From contig JBCAML010000008.1 of the NCBI GenBank assembly GCA_038503075.1, positions 1,426,001-1,490,000 on the forward strand: DNA of 64,000 nucleotides, in the 5' to 3' direction. Positions 13,643-27,900 of this stretch are shown here, piece after piece. The stretch is from Gyromitra esculenta (Eukaryota; Ascomycota; Pezizomycetes; Pezizales; Discinaceae). The number at the start of each line of letters is the position of its first letter. Within the stretch, counting starts at the first letter, position 1. Made by a program: the position numbers and the translations under genes. Below the pieces are notes generated by a model that searched no databases, had not been told where the DNA came from, and saw nothing but the letters and a program-made list of their open reading frames with translations.

Positions 13643-14085
13643 CCACGAGCGTGGCATTTGTGGCAGGTAGATGTTAAATAAAGCAAGAGACAGAGATCTC
13701 TAAATTGTACTATTATAGCCCTGAAAATTTCTACCGAAATTTCAGACATTTGCTGTCATTTGAAAAATTCACTTTCCCTGCTGCGTGCCGCCAGCCTCGA
13801 AGCTTAAACCTTTTCATTTCAGCCCCCTGCATCGTGAGCCCAGAGCTATTCCATCCTCCCCCATCTCTAGCGTATTACACCGATACTATTTCTCCAACCC
13901 TCCTCTCAATACTTGCTTTGTCTTCTCTTCTCTTCCTCCTCTTCCTCTACTTCTCCTTTCATCATCATTTCTTTGCTTTCATACTACCACTCTATCATAT
14001 TTCGTTCCTCGCGTCTATTGAAGAATAAGCTGCATTCCAAACCCTAGAGCAGAGGGATCAGACAAAAGTTCATATTGGTGTCACA
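13643..14085. other. Spacer before PUF gene
   Basis: A 443-nt spacer between two + strand genes. The second half is a strong CT-rich leader (13880-14010). No other feature was seen. Confidence 0.6.
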
Positions 14086-16938
14086 ATGTCTATCGAGCGT
14101 GACCCTCAACCAGCCAGCTTTATCCAGCAAGATTTTGCAATTTATGAAGACACCTTGGATGAAAATAATTCCACGGGAGCTTATCAACAAGTTGAGAGAC
14201 CAGTTTTTCCTAACTTTGTTTTTGAGTAGCCACTTATTTCTTTATCAGCCCGAGACGACCTCTTCCAACGAAGGTAGTTCTGCCGAACCCACAGGCATCA
14301 TCGCTCTTGTCACATCTAAGATGGCAAATATCAAACCCTCGACTATAGTAGCCTCTGTTAAGGAGGTTTGCTCCACTACATACATTTCTACACCACTGGC
14401 TCAAATTTTATATACTAACAACTCGATAGGAGGATGACTACTCCAAGACACCCAAGCAGACTAAATCCGCTCCTGCTCCCGTCACTGATGTCCAAGAATT
14501 GCTTGCCAAGTTGGCTGAACAGCAAAGGTTGATCGACCGCCAACAGGCAGCTCTTGATACGAAAGAGAAGGAACTCTTTAAAGTCAGAACGGTTATTCCT
14601 GCGGATAATTATCCTGGATTCTCTTGTTATAATAATAACAACACTCTCAGAGTGGCAACGGACTCTAATTCACCTCCCTCTAACGACATCTCTGCTACAA
14701 TGCCAATTGACAACTCAGACACTTATGGATACCGCCCAGCCGCTCAGTATCAAAGCGTGAATGAGCTCAGCCGCCTTCAGACAGAGTTACAGGCTGCTCA
14801 GAGCAATATATCGGCCCTAAGCCAGGAGCTGGTTCAGACGAGAATTACGAACCATACCTTCGATCAGGCATTAAGTCCATCTGGAGATGGTAAATTTCCG
14901 TTAGGCGAAGACGTTTCTGAGCATACTCTTGCTTCTCTCCAGACAGCATTTGCACAATCTACACGTCCAAATGCTCACAGAGCCGATATTTGGACTTCTA
15001 CCTATGAGGAACCGATTGCGGAATCTAATCAAGACTATCATCAACCCCAATCCCTTTCTGCAGGCCCCTACACTAGACACTCAGGTATCTGGGGGGGGCC
15101 TTCAAAGCCCGGCATCACACCGACACCTGCAGTGGCATTGCCAAACCCAGCTGAATTGCAGTACTCGAACTCGCTTCGGCGTGTCAGCTCGCTTGAGCCA
15201 AGTGATGCTTACGGACCCGGAGGTCGTGGATGGAACGGTAACCGTTCGTTCACTTCTCAGACTGGTCCTCCTGTTGCTGGCCCTGTCGTTAGTGGGTTTC
15301 GTCGATCTTCTTACAACCCACAAGCGACCCCATTTGTCCGTTCCAGTTTTGAGCATGGAGTAATTGGGATGGATAAAATATCTTCGAATGCAGCCTACAC
15401 TCCAAGTCCAATTGGCACTCCCCTTTCGCCACCCCCGAATACTGATTTTGCCTCAGGATCAAGTAATAGTAATACTATCTGGGGTTCTCATACTCACGTA
15501 AGCCATCAGTTTTCGGTTACTCTTATTATTAAATCTCTGCTAATGCCATAACTAGATGTCACAACAGAACTCGCAGCAGCAGACATATGTTTCTACTATG
15601 GAGCCTCTAAATTACAGGCGATTGCTTGAGCGAAGTGTAAACTGCAATTGGAAGTACATCGTAGATAAAATTGTCTGCAACAATGACCAGCAAGCCTCGA
15701 TTTTTCTCCAACAAAAGCTCAAGATTGGCACAGTAGAGCAAAAACATGCTATTGTCGACGCAATCGTCGCACAGGCTTACCCGCTAATGATCAATCGATT
15801 CGGAAACTTCCTTGTCCAACGCTGCTTTGAACACGGTACCTCAAAGCAGATTGATGGGATTGCTAGCGCTATTCGTGGCAATACGTTGGGCTTGAGTATG
15901 GATGCTTTTGGGTGCCATGTTATCCAAAAAGCTTTTGATTGCGTTCCTGAGGATTTCAAGGCTACAATGGTTGCCGAGCTTCTCCGGCGTATCCCCGAAA
16001 CTGTTATACATAGATGTAGATTTTCACTCTTCCTCATTCTCAGCAAAAGATTTAATGCTGATTCGCGATAGATGCTTGTCACGTTTGGCAGAAATTATTT
16101 GAACTTCGCTGGACGGAGTCTCCGCCCCAAATCATGAAGTATGTCAACGAAGCATTGCGTGGTATGTGGCATGAAGTTGCCCTCGGAGAAACGGGAAGTC
16201 TTGTTGTTCAAAATATCTTTGAAAATTGTCTTGAAGAAGATAAGGTTTGTGTGATATTCGTATCCTCGTTTATGCAAGCCTTTACTAACATGCCCAGCGC
16301 CCATGTATTGATGAAGTTCTTGAGTGCATCAACATCATAGCACATGGTCAGTTTGGGAACTGGTGCATCCAGCACATCTGGTAGGTTCCCATTGAATTGC
16401 AGTATATCACTTTCATCCAATAAAAAACAAGAAACAAGAAACCAACCTAACTTAATCAGTGAACATGGTGCGCCCCCTGACCGTACCAGGGCGGTTGACA
16501 CTGTTGTCCAGAATGCTGCAGAATACAGTATGGACCAGTACGCCTCTAAGGTTGTCGAAAAATGCTTGAAGATTGGCGGGAACGAGTTCTTGGAGAGATA
16601 TCTTGACCGCGTCTGCGAAGGACGTTCCGATCGTCCTCGTATTCCCTTAATTGATAGTACGTCAGCCTTCTAGATTCGGAAGTATGAAATTAACCCTCCT
16701 CCCAGTTGCCAGCGACCAGTATGGGAACTATCTTGTTCAATGGATACTTCAACATGCATCACCTCAACACAGAGAACAAGTCGCTGCCCATATCCGCAAG
16801 CATATGGTCTCGTTACGTGGAAGCAAATTTGGCTCTCGGGTAGGTATGCTTTGCTGCAATCCGATGTATAACAGACCGGCTCAGAGTACTCCTCCTGCTG
16901 CTACTGCACCTCGTTTCAGTCGGTATGGGTACCGCTAG
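14086..16938 (+). CDS. Pumilio-family (PUF) RNA-binding protein, eight exons
   Basis: Probable post-transcriptional regulator that binds mRNA 3' UTRs through a Pumilio homology domain. Exons are 14086-14190, 14249-14365, 14430-15497, 15556-16015, 16072-16244, 16298-16380, 16460-16656 and 16706-16938, giving 811 aa. The first 430 residues are low-complexity, with a short coiled coil (LLAKLAEQQRLIDRQQAAL). PUF repeats run from about residue 450 to 780, with repeat cores RFGNFLVQRCFE, AFGCHVIQKAFD, ACHVWQKLFE, ETGSLVVQNIFE, QFGNWCIQHICE, QYASKVVEKCLK and QYGNYLVQWILQ. The helix-2 triplets point to specific base contacts, which could be read to predict the target site. I did not assign it to a particular Puf number. 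The exon 1 donor (GTTGAG) is the least certain join. Confidence 0.88.
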
Positions 16939-18570
16939 AACCCTCGAAATTAAGCATTGGATTTTATGGGCGGAATTTCGGTTTAGCTTTTATACCCCTT
17001 TCACCTTTTTGACTTTTTTATCATTCTTGTTTGGTTGCTTTTCAACTTCATGCTTTGGGGCGAATTACAGCTTGTTAAAGCAGGAAAGCAGCCGCTTATT
17101 ATGGATTGCCTTTAGAATTGTGTTTTGTTTCTTTTCGTCTCTTCACTAAAATTAGTGGTTGGCAAAAAGTTTGTTTCGTTCCGATTGTTTCTTATCCAGA
17201 CAAGCAATTATCATTTCTCAAACCTGAGCATGCAGGTATTTGGTTAGTTAAAAATCGTGCATGATTGTTAAGGGAAAGCAGGTTACGGCTTTCAGGACGG
17301 AAATAATACACGTTGTAACATGGAGAAAACGGGAAATTTCTTCTGGCGGCGTTTTGTCAAAAAAGTCTTTGGTTTTTAATAACTGGCTCTCGGTAGCAAC
17401 ATAGCTAATAAGAGGGTGACAATTTCATCCCTCTACATTTAGAACTATTTATCTCATACAGGCCACATGGAAATTTGAGACTCTTCGATTTGATTGGGAC
17501 TTCATTTTGCAAGGGCTCCAAATGCTACGATCCTAGGAGACTAACAATTAGCACACATACCCTAGTAGCCGAGTGATACATCGTGACATTAGTAGGCACA
17601 CCAGGAGCAATGTTAACTGAAGCGCTCTATCGCTTCCCCAGATAGGATCAGAGAATTATCAAATGAAGACCCAGGAGAAACATACACAACCAGACAAAGA
17701 TATCTCGAGGTTTTCGAGCATTGTTGTCGTTCACACCACGAAGAAGTGGCTAGTGAGTCCAAATGTAGAAATGATCGACAGACTCTTTACGCGACCCCTC
17801 CACAAATAAACAACAGAGGAACCACACACAACAGCACGACGGGCCCCTGTGACCGGCCTCCTGCTCGACCTCCTGCCTTTGACGCCACTGCACTGTGCAA
17901 CATCTCATCGCCAAACCCTACCAACATTTCTGCCGTCCATCTCCCCTTTCCCCTCTCCCCCAAATTCATCCCATCGTTAAAACAATCGACGTTCGTCATC
18001 TCTTCGACAGAGCTGCAACTATCACCTCTACAGGTATGCGCTCGCTCTGACTGCGTTGCAATATTCCTGCAGAAAGTGGCGAGAAACGGAACCCCTCGAA
18101 ACAATCGTTACAGACCCAACAAACACCGGAGCAGGAAAACAAAAAGGAAAAGCAAAAAAAAGGCAAACTTCAACTAGCCACATAGATTCTCTATTTACCC
18201 TCTCGCAAACGACACGCCCTGCAAAAGATCTGAAATCTCCACGAACGAAACGAATCTCTCAATTCTTTGACGTGCATATTTTTATTTAGGCCATTTTCTC
18301 GTGCTCTTACTCGGTCGCTACTTTTTTCCTTTCTTTTTTTTACGACTTGTATCACGACACGACTCCGAAACGAATTTCCTTCGTCACGACCATAACGACC
18401 ACAAAAGTTCTTAGAAAGCGCGCGAGGACAACAAGAAATCATACCTTAGGCAGGAGGCATACCAATCAGTCGTATCTCGAATCACCACCACACACGTACA
18501 TTTTTTTCGAGGGGACTATTTTTCTGTGACGCGACAGCTACACGCACACGTACATTACATACAGACCGCC
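16939..18570. other. PUF 3' region and BYR4 promoter/leader
   Basis: A 1.6-kb spacer. The part near 17750-18560 resembles a long mRNA leader for BYR4, with A-rich and CT-rich patches and CTACAG/GTATGC strings that could bound a leader intron. Open frames there (for example 17746-18177) have no family motifs. Confidence 0.5.
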
Positions 18571-21500
18571 ATGGACACCTCACAGGCTCTCCGTCGCTGC
18601 GGCGACAGGATAGAATCTTGGGACGACGACCCCGACTTTGCCGACCTGGACCTAAAGCTGACGCACACTTCAACCTCTTCTCCTAAAAGTCCTAAAAGCA
18701 ACATGCGATCGAATTTTGAAAACCACAATCGCGACCGTCGCGAATCCATCTCATCGCGTATGTCGGTACAATCTAGCGCATATGATTTCGAGTTACCCGA
18801 TAGTTGGGATCATGAGCGCCAAGTTCTTCTTGATGATTCTCCCGCGACTGCTATAGCATCAGCTATTAACGCGGGGATTCCGATACCGGAGAATGTTCCA
18901 TCGTCGGCACTGGTCGGTGGTACAATAAAACGGCTTGGAACAAAAAAGACGAAACGGATCGCAGCGCATGATGACTGGGGCGAGGATTTGGAGTTGCCGA
19001 TGTCGGGGATGGCTTTGAAGGTGCGAGAGCAGGAGCGTCACGAATTTCCAGACTCATTGCAACAGATTCTTGCTGGAACACGCTCGAGGAATACCTCGCC
19101 ATCGAGAGGAACCCTGGCGCCAGTTCTCACAGCTTCATCGCAATTGAACAAATTTCGCGAAATTCCAGAAGATAGTGATTTCTTCTTTGGGGGTAGCGAC
19201 GATCTCCCGACACTTAAGGTTTCACCTGCCAGGCACATGTTACGACCACAAAGATCAACTGCATCTCTCTTGATGACGCCACCACTATCTGAATCCGCCA
19301 CGCGAGGATCACCCTCAGTAGATGATGACTTCGAAAATGATTTCGAATTCCCTGCGGATGCACCTTTACAATTAAATATCAAGTTGGGAGATAATCCTCG
19401 AGGCCCCTTGGTCCAAGGTTTGGATACTGATTTTGAGGAATGGACTGAGGGAAGTAGCTTAGGGACACGTTTCGGTGGAACTGGTAGAGATCGTGGTATG
19501 AGTGTAGGCACCATGTCTATTGTCTCTACTAGCGTTTCAAGCGTTACTGCCGAAAGCGAAGACGAAGCGCCATTGGATGGACTGGAGTTGCCGATAGGAC
19601 CTTTGCCCAATTTTCACGAAATTCTCGAAAAGCGAAAGCGTACATCTTTCTCCGTGGATACTGAAATGATCGATGCTCCTCCTACTATAAGGCCAAAGGC
19701 ATCAAAGGAGGACTTTCTAGAGGGTATTGAGATTGGGGATGGGGAAGTCTTTGATGCAAGGAAGTTGACTTTAAATCGAAACGTAAAACACAAGCAACCG
19801 ACAAGGAAAACAAGCCCGGTAAGACGATCGGCAATGAGCTTGACTTTCACGACAAACAAAACTCAGCCAAACAATCTATCCTCTGGGATTGGGGGGGCAG
19901 GAAATAGATTGCGCCATGGGCATCCAACCTTAGCACCGCCGATACCGATCTTAGAACCTGTGGTAGAGAGAGAAAGGGAGAATCAGAACCCTATCGTGAG
20001 CAAAAGGCCAGAGCAAAGAAGCCGATGGTCCAACAACTCTGGCACTGCTGATAGATGGTCGGCCAAAACTGAGACGATCCCACCAAACGTTCCACCACCA
20101 CCACCAATACCACACTCAAGATTTTTTGCCGATAGACAAAGGCAGATGGGTAGTAAACAATCGCTAAGAACACTAAAGGCTCCAAATCGCCAGGAAAATA
20201 CAGCTCCTACGACAACGAATGCTCAGTTATTGAGGATGAAGCGGTCAATGCCCAATATTGGGAGAGCGGCTGCTAGCCCGTCAAAACCCAACAACACTGT
20301 TAGATCACCTAGTAGGAATAGTGGCGGCAGGCCAGCAAGTAGGAGTAGTGCAGGAAGACCACCCAGCAGTACTGGAGGCCGGCCACCGTCAAGTGCAGGA
20401 GGCAGATCAACGACGACTACTACCGGCAGGAACGAGTCCGGAAGGTCAAAAACTCCAGGGGAGAGGAAACCAGCACCGTTCTTGCCAGCCGGTGGCACGG
20501 TGCGCCAAAGTCATCACATCGCAGCAAAAATATCGCAGCAAACCTTCGAATATAAAGAAAAGATTGCAGCCGAGCGACGAGCGAATAGTCGCCACCAGCA
20601 ACGTACACCACATCACTCACCCTCTTCATCAACTGCATCAGCAAGGACGAAGAGAGGTACCCCAACTATTGCCCCAGAGCCCTTGCGAAGACAGGCAGCT
20701 GCGATTGAAACTTTGAAGCAGCCCACAAGAAAGCGTAATTTCGGTGATGGAACAGAATTGGAGACATTTGACGATTTGCCAACGAGCGTAAAGGCAGAAA
20801 ACCGGTTTGTAGTTACACCCGTCGGCCGAGGGGCGCCTAAAGCGGCCAAGTCTCAAAGCGTACCTATCCGTGGAACCTCAGAGAGAGATGGAGAAAGCCC
20901 TAAGAAAAAAATTGATCTCTCGAGGGACCTCTCGAGCCGCTTTGCGGAAGTTCCAAGATTCGCTAGGGATACAAACGGTTTGTCCCCTTTCTTATTCTAA
21001 TGCACAGCTTATATACTAATCCAGGGTAATAAAAATAGCCTCTAGAAATGCAAGAGAGCAAAGAATGGGCATTTCAAATACTGGCACCGGCATAAACCAA
21101 TGGAAGCAACAAGTTGCTGCGCGAGGCAATGTAAGCCCGAAAAGCCGTCGGAAGCCGCAGCTGAAACCTCAGCTTATCAAGCCCATGGGAAGTATCAGCA
21201 ATCCGCCCAAAGGTACGTGCATTTGTGACAATCACATTCAATACTAAACCGATATGTATCGGACCCGAATTATCCTTCACCCGTAGATCCATGTTTCTCG
21301 CTTAATTACCTGCCCCTGCCTCCGTCGATCTGCGATACATCATATTCTTATTACATGTGCGGTGTGCGGTTGACTAACATGATCTGTCACGTTACAGCAG
21401 CAGCAGCGGTTAACGGCATGACATATAATCCGAAGACGTTCAGATGGGAAGGAAATGAAAACGAAGTCCAGGGATTCGGGGCTGAAAAACACCCTACGCC

Positions 21501-21957
21501 TCCACGCCCCGCTTTAATCAGCAACGTTAACCATAGTGGATCCAAGCTCGGAATTCAAGTTGTTGGAGGAATGGTGTTTGATCCTGCTAGCATGTCTTGG
21601 TTGAAGGTTGATGAGGACCCTGAGGAGGACGACCATGATCCTTTTGAAGGCTTTGATGATTTAATGGATCAAGACATGCTAAGCATTGATGGTTACAGTG
21701 GTGGGGGTGCTGACTCTGGAATCGGCCCTATATTCAGTGGGAGAAGCGCAGAGGGAAGCAGAAGCGGGAGATTGAGTGGCGGATTTGGGGAATTCGTAGT
21801 TGGGGAGGAGTTTGATGTTGGCCCCGAGTTCGTGAGAAGGCAGCGCGAAGAAGAGGACCGATGGCGCAAGAAGGTGGATGGGTGGATCTCGACAGGCGAG
21901 GCAACTAAAATCGAGAATAGGTGGGCGATAAGGGAATTATTGGCAGAATACCGGTAA
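18571..21957 (+). CDS. Byr4/Bfa1-type subunit of the two-component Ras-like GAP (SIN/MEN regulator)
   Basis: Scaffold half of the Byr4-Cdc16 (Bfa1-Bub2) GAP that holds the Spg1/Tem1 GTPase inactive at spindle poles and so restrains septation. Exons are 18571-20977, 21039-21212 and 21398-21957, giving 1046 aa. The first residues carry the diagnostic WDDDPDFADLDL motif, and a second acidic block (DEAPLDGLELP) lies near residue 350. A long basic S/T/R-rich region (SRNSGGRPASRSSAGRPPSS and similar) follows. The C-terminal part holds the conserved NGMTYNPKTFRWEGNE and GGMVFDPASMSWLKV repeats and ends WAIRELLAEYR. The ATG at 18571 was chosen because the frame further upstream lacks an ATG. Intron 1 must use its second AG, since the first gives an immediate stop. 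Intron 2 is long for this locus (185 nt). Confidence 0.9.
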
Positions 21958-24900
21958 TGGTTATGGGAAGAATTTGGAGAAGAGAAAATAATTTGGAGAA
22001 GAATCGAGATGGGGTATGTGGCTGGTACTCTACTCTGACATTCGTTCCTTTTAGTCCCTTTGTTCTACTTGGGTGGGATTCTCTCATACTACGGATGGGG
22101 GTTTTATTTGTTCTGTACTTTAGTTGTATATTTCGCATCAGGAAGGATGGCTGCTATACACGGGTATGAATCCGCGTGGCATAATTTCCAGCGCTCTCTG
22201 GTATTCTTTACTTTGTTTTTTTCCTTGGGGTTTGGGATGGACGGGTGGGATGGAAAGGATGGAAGGAAATCATTATACCCATTATGAATTATGTCTCTCT
22301 TTTGTCAGATTCCTTTTGTAGTGTGAAAAGAAAACCACATTGGGGGAGAACTGAAGATACATAGAGTTAGTGGGATTCGAGTGCCGGAACTTAATACGAT
22401 ATCTACTCTCAAGTTCACAATAGGTTTCCTAATAGCGGTGAATCAAAATCGCAAGAATCCGCATTAAATCGAAGAGTATGTCCAAGGATAGTGTTTACGT
22501 GTTTACGCCTCACATCTATACTACAGCCTATGGTTCGCTACATGTAATTTTAATATTTCTAAAACCACAGGTAGTTCTAAGATTGTGACTAAATATTGTA
22601 CAATCCTAATTCGGAAATTCTTGGCGTTTTGGAAATGACCAAATTTCCAACTTTTCACACTAACAATTTATAAGCTTAAAATCAAGGTAAATGCTACAAG
22701 CTCTGGCATGTAGTACTGAATTAGCCATTATTGAAATGCTCCGAACTTGTAATTTGAACTGCAGGAAGATTAGGCTGTATATCAAGTTCAAGGAAACATG
22801 TATGTTCCGTTCACGAAAAGGCGCCTACATATACTGATTGAAGACAAGAATAAACGCACACAGGGTGTGTAACCTGAAGTAATGAGCTCCCGTATTGGGG
22901 TATGCAGATATAAGCCTCTGTCGGGCTACCCTTCTAGCAACTTCTGCAAAGATGGAATAGCCCCCTAAGTGACTACGCACCATATATAGATTAAGACACC
23001 ATAAGTGTATACTAGTATAAAACTACCGCCGGTTGGTAGCGGAGTAGGGCCTTGAGGGTATATGCACTAAACCAACGTCTAAGACCCTTTGCCAGCTTTA
23101 TACTCGGTGCATGTAGCTAGGCTCCAGGGCTTGGGCATCTCTTGATTCATGTAACACCCACACGTATGATTGTATTCCCTGGCCAGAGAGATCGCGAGAG
23201 AAAGCAACCAATAAATAGAGCTGTAATTGTCTCAAATAGCTGGCCTTGGTGGCCAAGACATCTCAAACCCGACGAGCACTCTACGAAACTCACTGAATAG
23301 GAAAACACCGTATCATCGCCAAACCTAAAAACAGTAACTATGACGAACCAGCAAGCTCTCACACCGCAAATGGTCTTGGCGGAAATGGTCTTGGCAGAGC
23401 CATATGCCTCCGACTGGTTCCCCCACTCTACCTTTCTCTCCATCATCACAACCACCTGAATCCATTCCATCACTGCAACTTCGTCACACCTTCGCAACCC
23501 TCCTACTCAATTGCCTCATACCCCACAGCTCGCATCATGGCTAGGATAGAACTACATCGAAAGTACTAATCTTGTTGGTGGGGGTACTACAGGTGATTGG
23601 GGGCAAGGCTTGGCAAATTTTATGCCGAACACAGGTATCTCTAAGGTCACGACAATAACGTGGGTCAATGTGACAGCTTTCTTCAGCAATAACTCTTATG
23701 TTTGGAAAATAATAATGGGATGGATGGCTTGGCATGTTGCTTCTTCGCAAACAGAGAGCTTCAACTCCATTATATACAGTCTCCCTCCGAGAAACAACCT
23801 CTCAGGCTAGGGATCTCGATCGGTTTTGAGATAACTAGGAAGCCAGTTTTGGGATGTAGTTACGCCCGCGATTACCTCCAACGGCTATCCACATGGAGGT
23901 GTTCGCCTTGGGTCAGCTTCTAAATAGCTGAGCACGATATCGCTTCATGATATCTTTCCTATCTGCGGCGGATTTACCGACGGCTTACAGCTCAATATCA
24001 GCAACATGTCCTGCAAATCGGATGCCTCGCCGACAGCTGCCGAAAATGCTCAGAGCTCCTCGATCTGTCTATGCGCCGAGGCTCGTGCCTTGGAAGGCTC
24101 TCGTGCGTTCAGCTCTTCCTCAAGTGCATTTCGATGCGGTACATCTCCCGGAGCTGTTGTGGAGGATTCCGTGCAACACCAAGGATCGATTTTGGAGCGG
24201 AGCAATCGCGGATATCTGCAAACAACAAAGATCGGCATTCCTTACGTTTACACGCCACCAAATTGCTCGGTTAGACAACTCGTTGTTGCCACGGGACCAG
24301 TTTCTACTCCTTCATCGGTTATCAGTACAATCAGTAACCACATGAGCATAATCGTTTCTGGTTATTGAAGAAGCCTCCATGTTACACTGCCGTCGCTACT
24401 GCAGCAGATCAATCAAGGAGCCTATCATGCAATACGGCTTTGAAATATTTGGGGGCGGTAGCCTCAAAAATACTTCAAGGGCAGTGCTTCGTAGTTAAAA
24501 GCACGGCTACTACAGGATGTACTGAATTTTCAACGTCAAGCGCAGCTGCAGGTTGGCCTTTTTGCGGCAAATCAGTCAGACTGGGGGCACTTTATCTCCT
24601 TCGGCCTTCGTACATGCAATCAGCTGCGGCGAAAGGCACAGATTTATCAATCAGAAGTTCGGAACTCACCATTTCAACTCATTCCCGTGGTTTGTTGGCT
24701 GCACTGATATGCGATCAAACCCACCACTCATCACCATGCAATTCAATGCGTCTGATTCTTGGATGACATGGCTGGCTACAGCTCCGAAGGCGAGTTATAA
24801 AAGGCTCGCCCTTCTCATAGATATTACTGGGCGGGAAAGCTAACTGAAGTGGAGACTCAACAAAACGCAGTTGAGATTTAGAGATGCATGCTGCAAAATT

Positions 24901-27900
24901 TTTTCGGTTGAGAGCAGAATACTCAGACTCCATGCTAATTCAAGGCTCACAGGTAATACTGGGTCCTATGAGGATTAAATTTCCTCATCAGAACACAGTA
25001 TATTATTCCGGGCCTAAAGTTACATGGTAGTGGTCCCGATCTAAACTGTCAGTGATTCCGACTACCGTTTCATGCTACTAAGACGCCGAATTATACTTGA
25101 AAAGGCGGAGTGTTCACACACCACTGCATGGTTTTCATAAAGAAGATCCTCTTGGGAAAAGCATGGAATACCTTAAGATTAGTATGGCACACGGGGCTGT
25201 AGTTAGGGCTGATCTCCAGCTATCTAGGATGGGGTGCATAGCGAGCCTACCGTACATGTTTTACAGGCTTTGGAAATAGTAATCTTCTGGAGTACAAGTT
25301 ACCACTGACGGGGGCTTGGGTGATGACTACATGCAATAACTTCGTGCCCACCACATTACGATCCTCGTGCGGCCTTGTATAGTCCCCACAATACGTACTT
25401 CGGCTGCTAGGAGCTAGTACAACACCTGGTAACCCAAAACGTCGTTGATAATTTCCTGTGGGGAAGGTCACCGAAAGCAACATCGTTTAGCGGGTACGAT
25501 ATAGAACCCGACCCATTGTTACCATATGCATCGGTACTCCTATGGAGTACAATTTTCTTCGGTTGGTTCTACGAATATATCATACAACCCCAAATGTAGG
25601 TGTCGATAGTAGGGATACTGACCCCTCGGGTTTATTACACGAACACTATCCTGGTATGCAACGTAAGTGCTTCCAGGTTTTACTTTTTGCGATGGGCCGA
25701 TGTATTGAGCCGCCATGAGGCGATATGGAGCTCACTTGAATCTGTAGCTATAAGATCATATGAGAATTTGCTCATAAAATAGGGAATACAGTGCCAGATC
25801 TTGCGATGGAAAAAAAAAGATGACCAGAGGCCACCAATCAAGCAGTTTTCAAAATTGAGCACGAGACTAGACATCCGCTAAGATCTTGCTCATCTAAATA
25901 AGCACGAACTCTCCATTAGCAATGATAACTGATACCCTGGCAGAAAGGCTGCGGATTAGGTGAAGCTTCTACTTCGGACAAAAGACCGCTACTCCCGATA
26001 TTGCTGTGCCCATTTTTAATAATTAATTATTAGTAACAGATCTAGGAATATAGGCCCAACCTCTTAGACGGAAGTTCATAATTGTTGGTATAACTATTAC
26101 TAACGATTCAAGATCCAAGCCTGAGACATCTATCATGCCCAGGATGCTGGTTCCGGATACGACGATAACCACGTCAGGGTAACCACTCACCTCTTGATAT
26201 CAAACACTGATGGAGGTTCTGCTCAGAGAAACTTCTACGAAGTCTACATAGAAATAAATCTTTAGAACACCCTCCGAAGAATCCCGTCCGCTAGCAAGAA
26301 GATTGACGGTCGTTTCGACGATTAACATCCGATCCCCCCCGTGCCCTATGACACACCCCGCACGTTCATATACCCCACGTTCGCGATCACGCAGCGTTGC
26401 AAAACAAATAAATGAAAAAAACGAGAAACGAAAGCACTAAAAGGAATGAAACAGAAAAGGGAGAGAAGTCCGGTGGGAATGTAGATGTTGTAATCGTGGT
26501 ACTGGTAATGATCGAACAGCGACCCCCATACAATTTCTACGACGAAGTTAGCGTAGCGCGCCGATAAACGCAACGTTCGATCACGCTTACACTCTTATCC
26601 GAACATGAAAGATAAAACTGGCTATTGTTTTCATTTATTTATCTCTCTTCTTTCTATCTTTGCCGGAAGTACGGCCGGTGGGTCTAGATCTTAGCATGCT
26701 GCAGCTGGTGAAGACTAGTTGACCGATCTTCGGCCCCGATCCCGATTTCATCGAAAACCAAACAACACTCTGCTATTACTCGTATGGATCTTTCTTATTG
26801 GCGGGAATCCGGTAAGACAGAGAAACAGTAACACCCAGTAGTAACCTTTTGCGCAAGCGCATCCACCAACACCAGGCTTGGCGCCCATAGAATAAAGCAC
26901 TGGGTGCAATCGCAGAAGCTCTATCTAGAGTGTACCTTGTGCCTCAGGATCGCAGTTCTTTCGTAAGAATTTTTTTGGAACGATGAGATGCGTGGGGGAG
27001 ATGAGAGTGAACAAAATGATGGGAAAAAAAACTGGGATATGACAGTTATCTTTGTAAAGAATCGCGGTGTATGCCTGTCTATGCTGTACTTTATCTTGAT
27101 AGTAGTATAATTAGACTGAAAACGGGACTTGGAAATTGGGAAGTACTGTGGGCGAATTTAACCGAAATACCCCAGACCGAGATGCTAGCCAAATTTGCAT
27201 CTCGGGAAACGCAGGAACTATAGTTAAGATGCTCAGTAATTGTTATTTTGGATATTAGATATCAAACCACCGCCACCACGGCCATGGACCAATACCACAG
27301 CCACTAGCTGGGTTGTTTCAAGGAAAACAAATCGGAAAAAGCGTTGCTTACACTGAGGCATACTGATGTGTACTCAGGTAAATATTTGGTAAGAGAAACT
27401 GTATCGGGTATAGTTACTCCCAGGATCCCCAAGCGGACAAGACATACTCTGGAATGCAAGGCACTGGATATTCAGTGTTTGGCACTTCCCTCATCAACTA
27501 ACTGTGCGTGGTGCTGAGTGCATGGGTGGCGCTCATATTAGGGCAAGGGCTATTGTAAATCTTGGCGATTATGTCTCAGTATCTCCCTCCAGCTTATTAT
27601 ATTCACTCTTCTTCTGACACGGATAAGCGGAATGGATGTGGTTTTACTTGGGCACGCCCGATATACAACTGTTTGCCCTAGCCCTACATATACGCGGTAC
27701 AGTACCTGCAACAGCAGGATACACACACTGCCAATTTTAGCTTAGTCCTCAGGTGTCAAAGCTTATTCACTTTATTCTATTTCTAGAATCATTTTGACCG
27801 TTGCGTTCTTTTTTGTTTATCGCTTTTTCATATATGGGTCCTTATCCATCCATCCCTTAATCCCGTCCCCTGCGGCTGCCACAACATATGGCACATTCCG

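Noticed and set aside
18526..18570. Upstream extension of the BYR4 frame
   Set aside because: It has no ATG; the first ATG at 18571 begins the conserved region.
22370..22400. GTGGGATTCGAG string resembling a tRNA T-arm
   Set aside because: No further tRNA structure nearby.
22455..22470. CCGCATTAA string resembling the 59161 MITE terminus
   Set aside because: Only nine bases match and no partner repeat or TA flank pattern follows.
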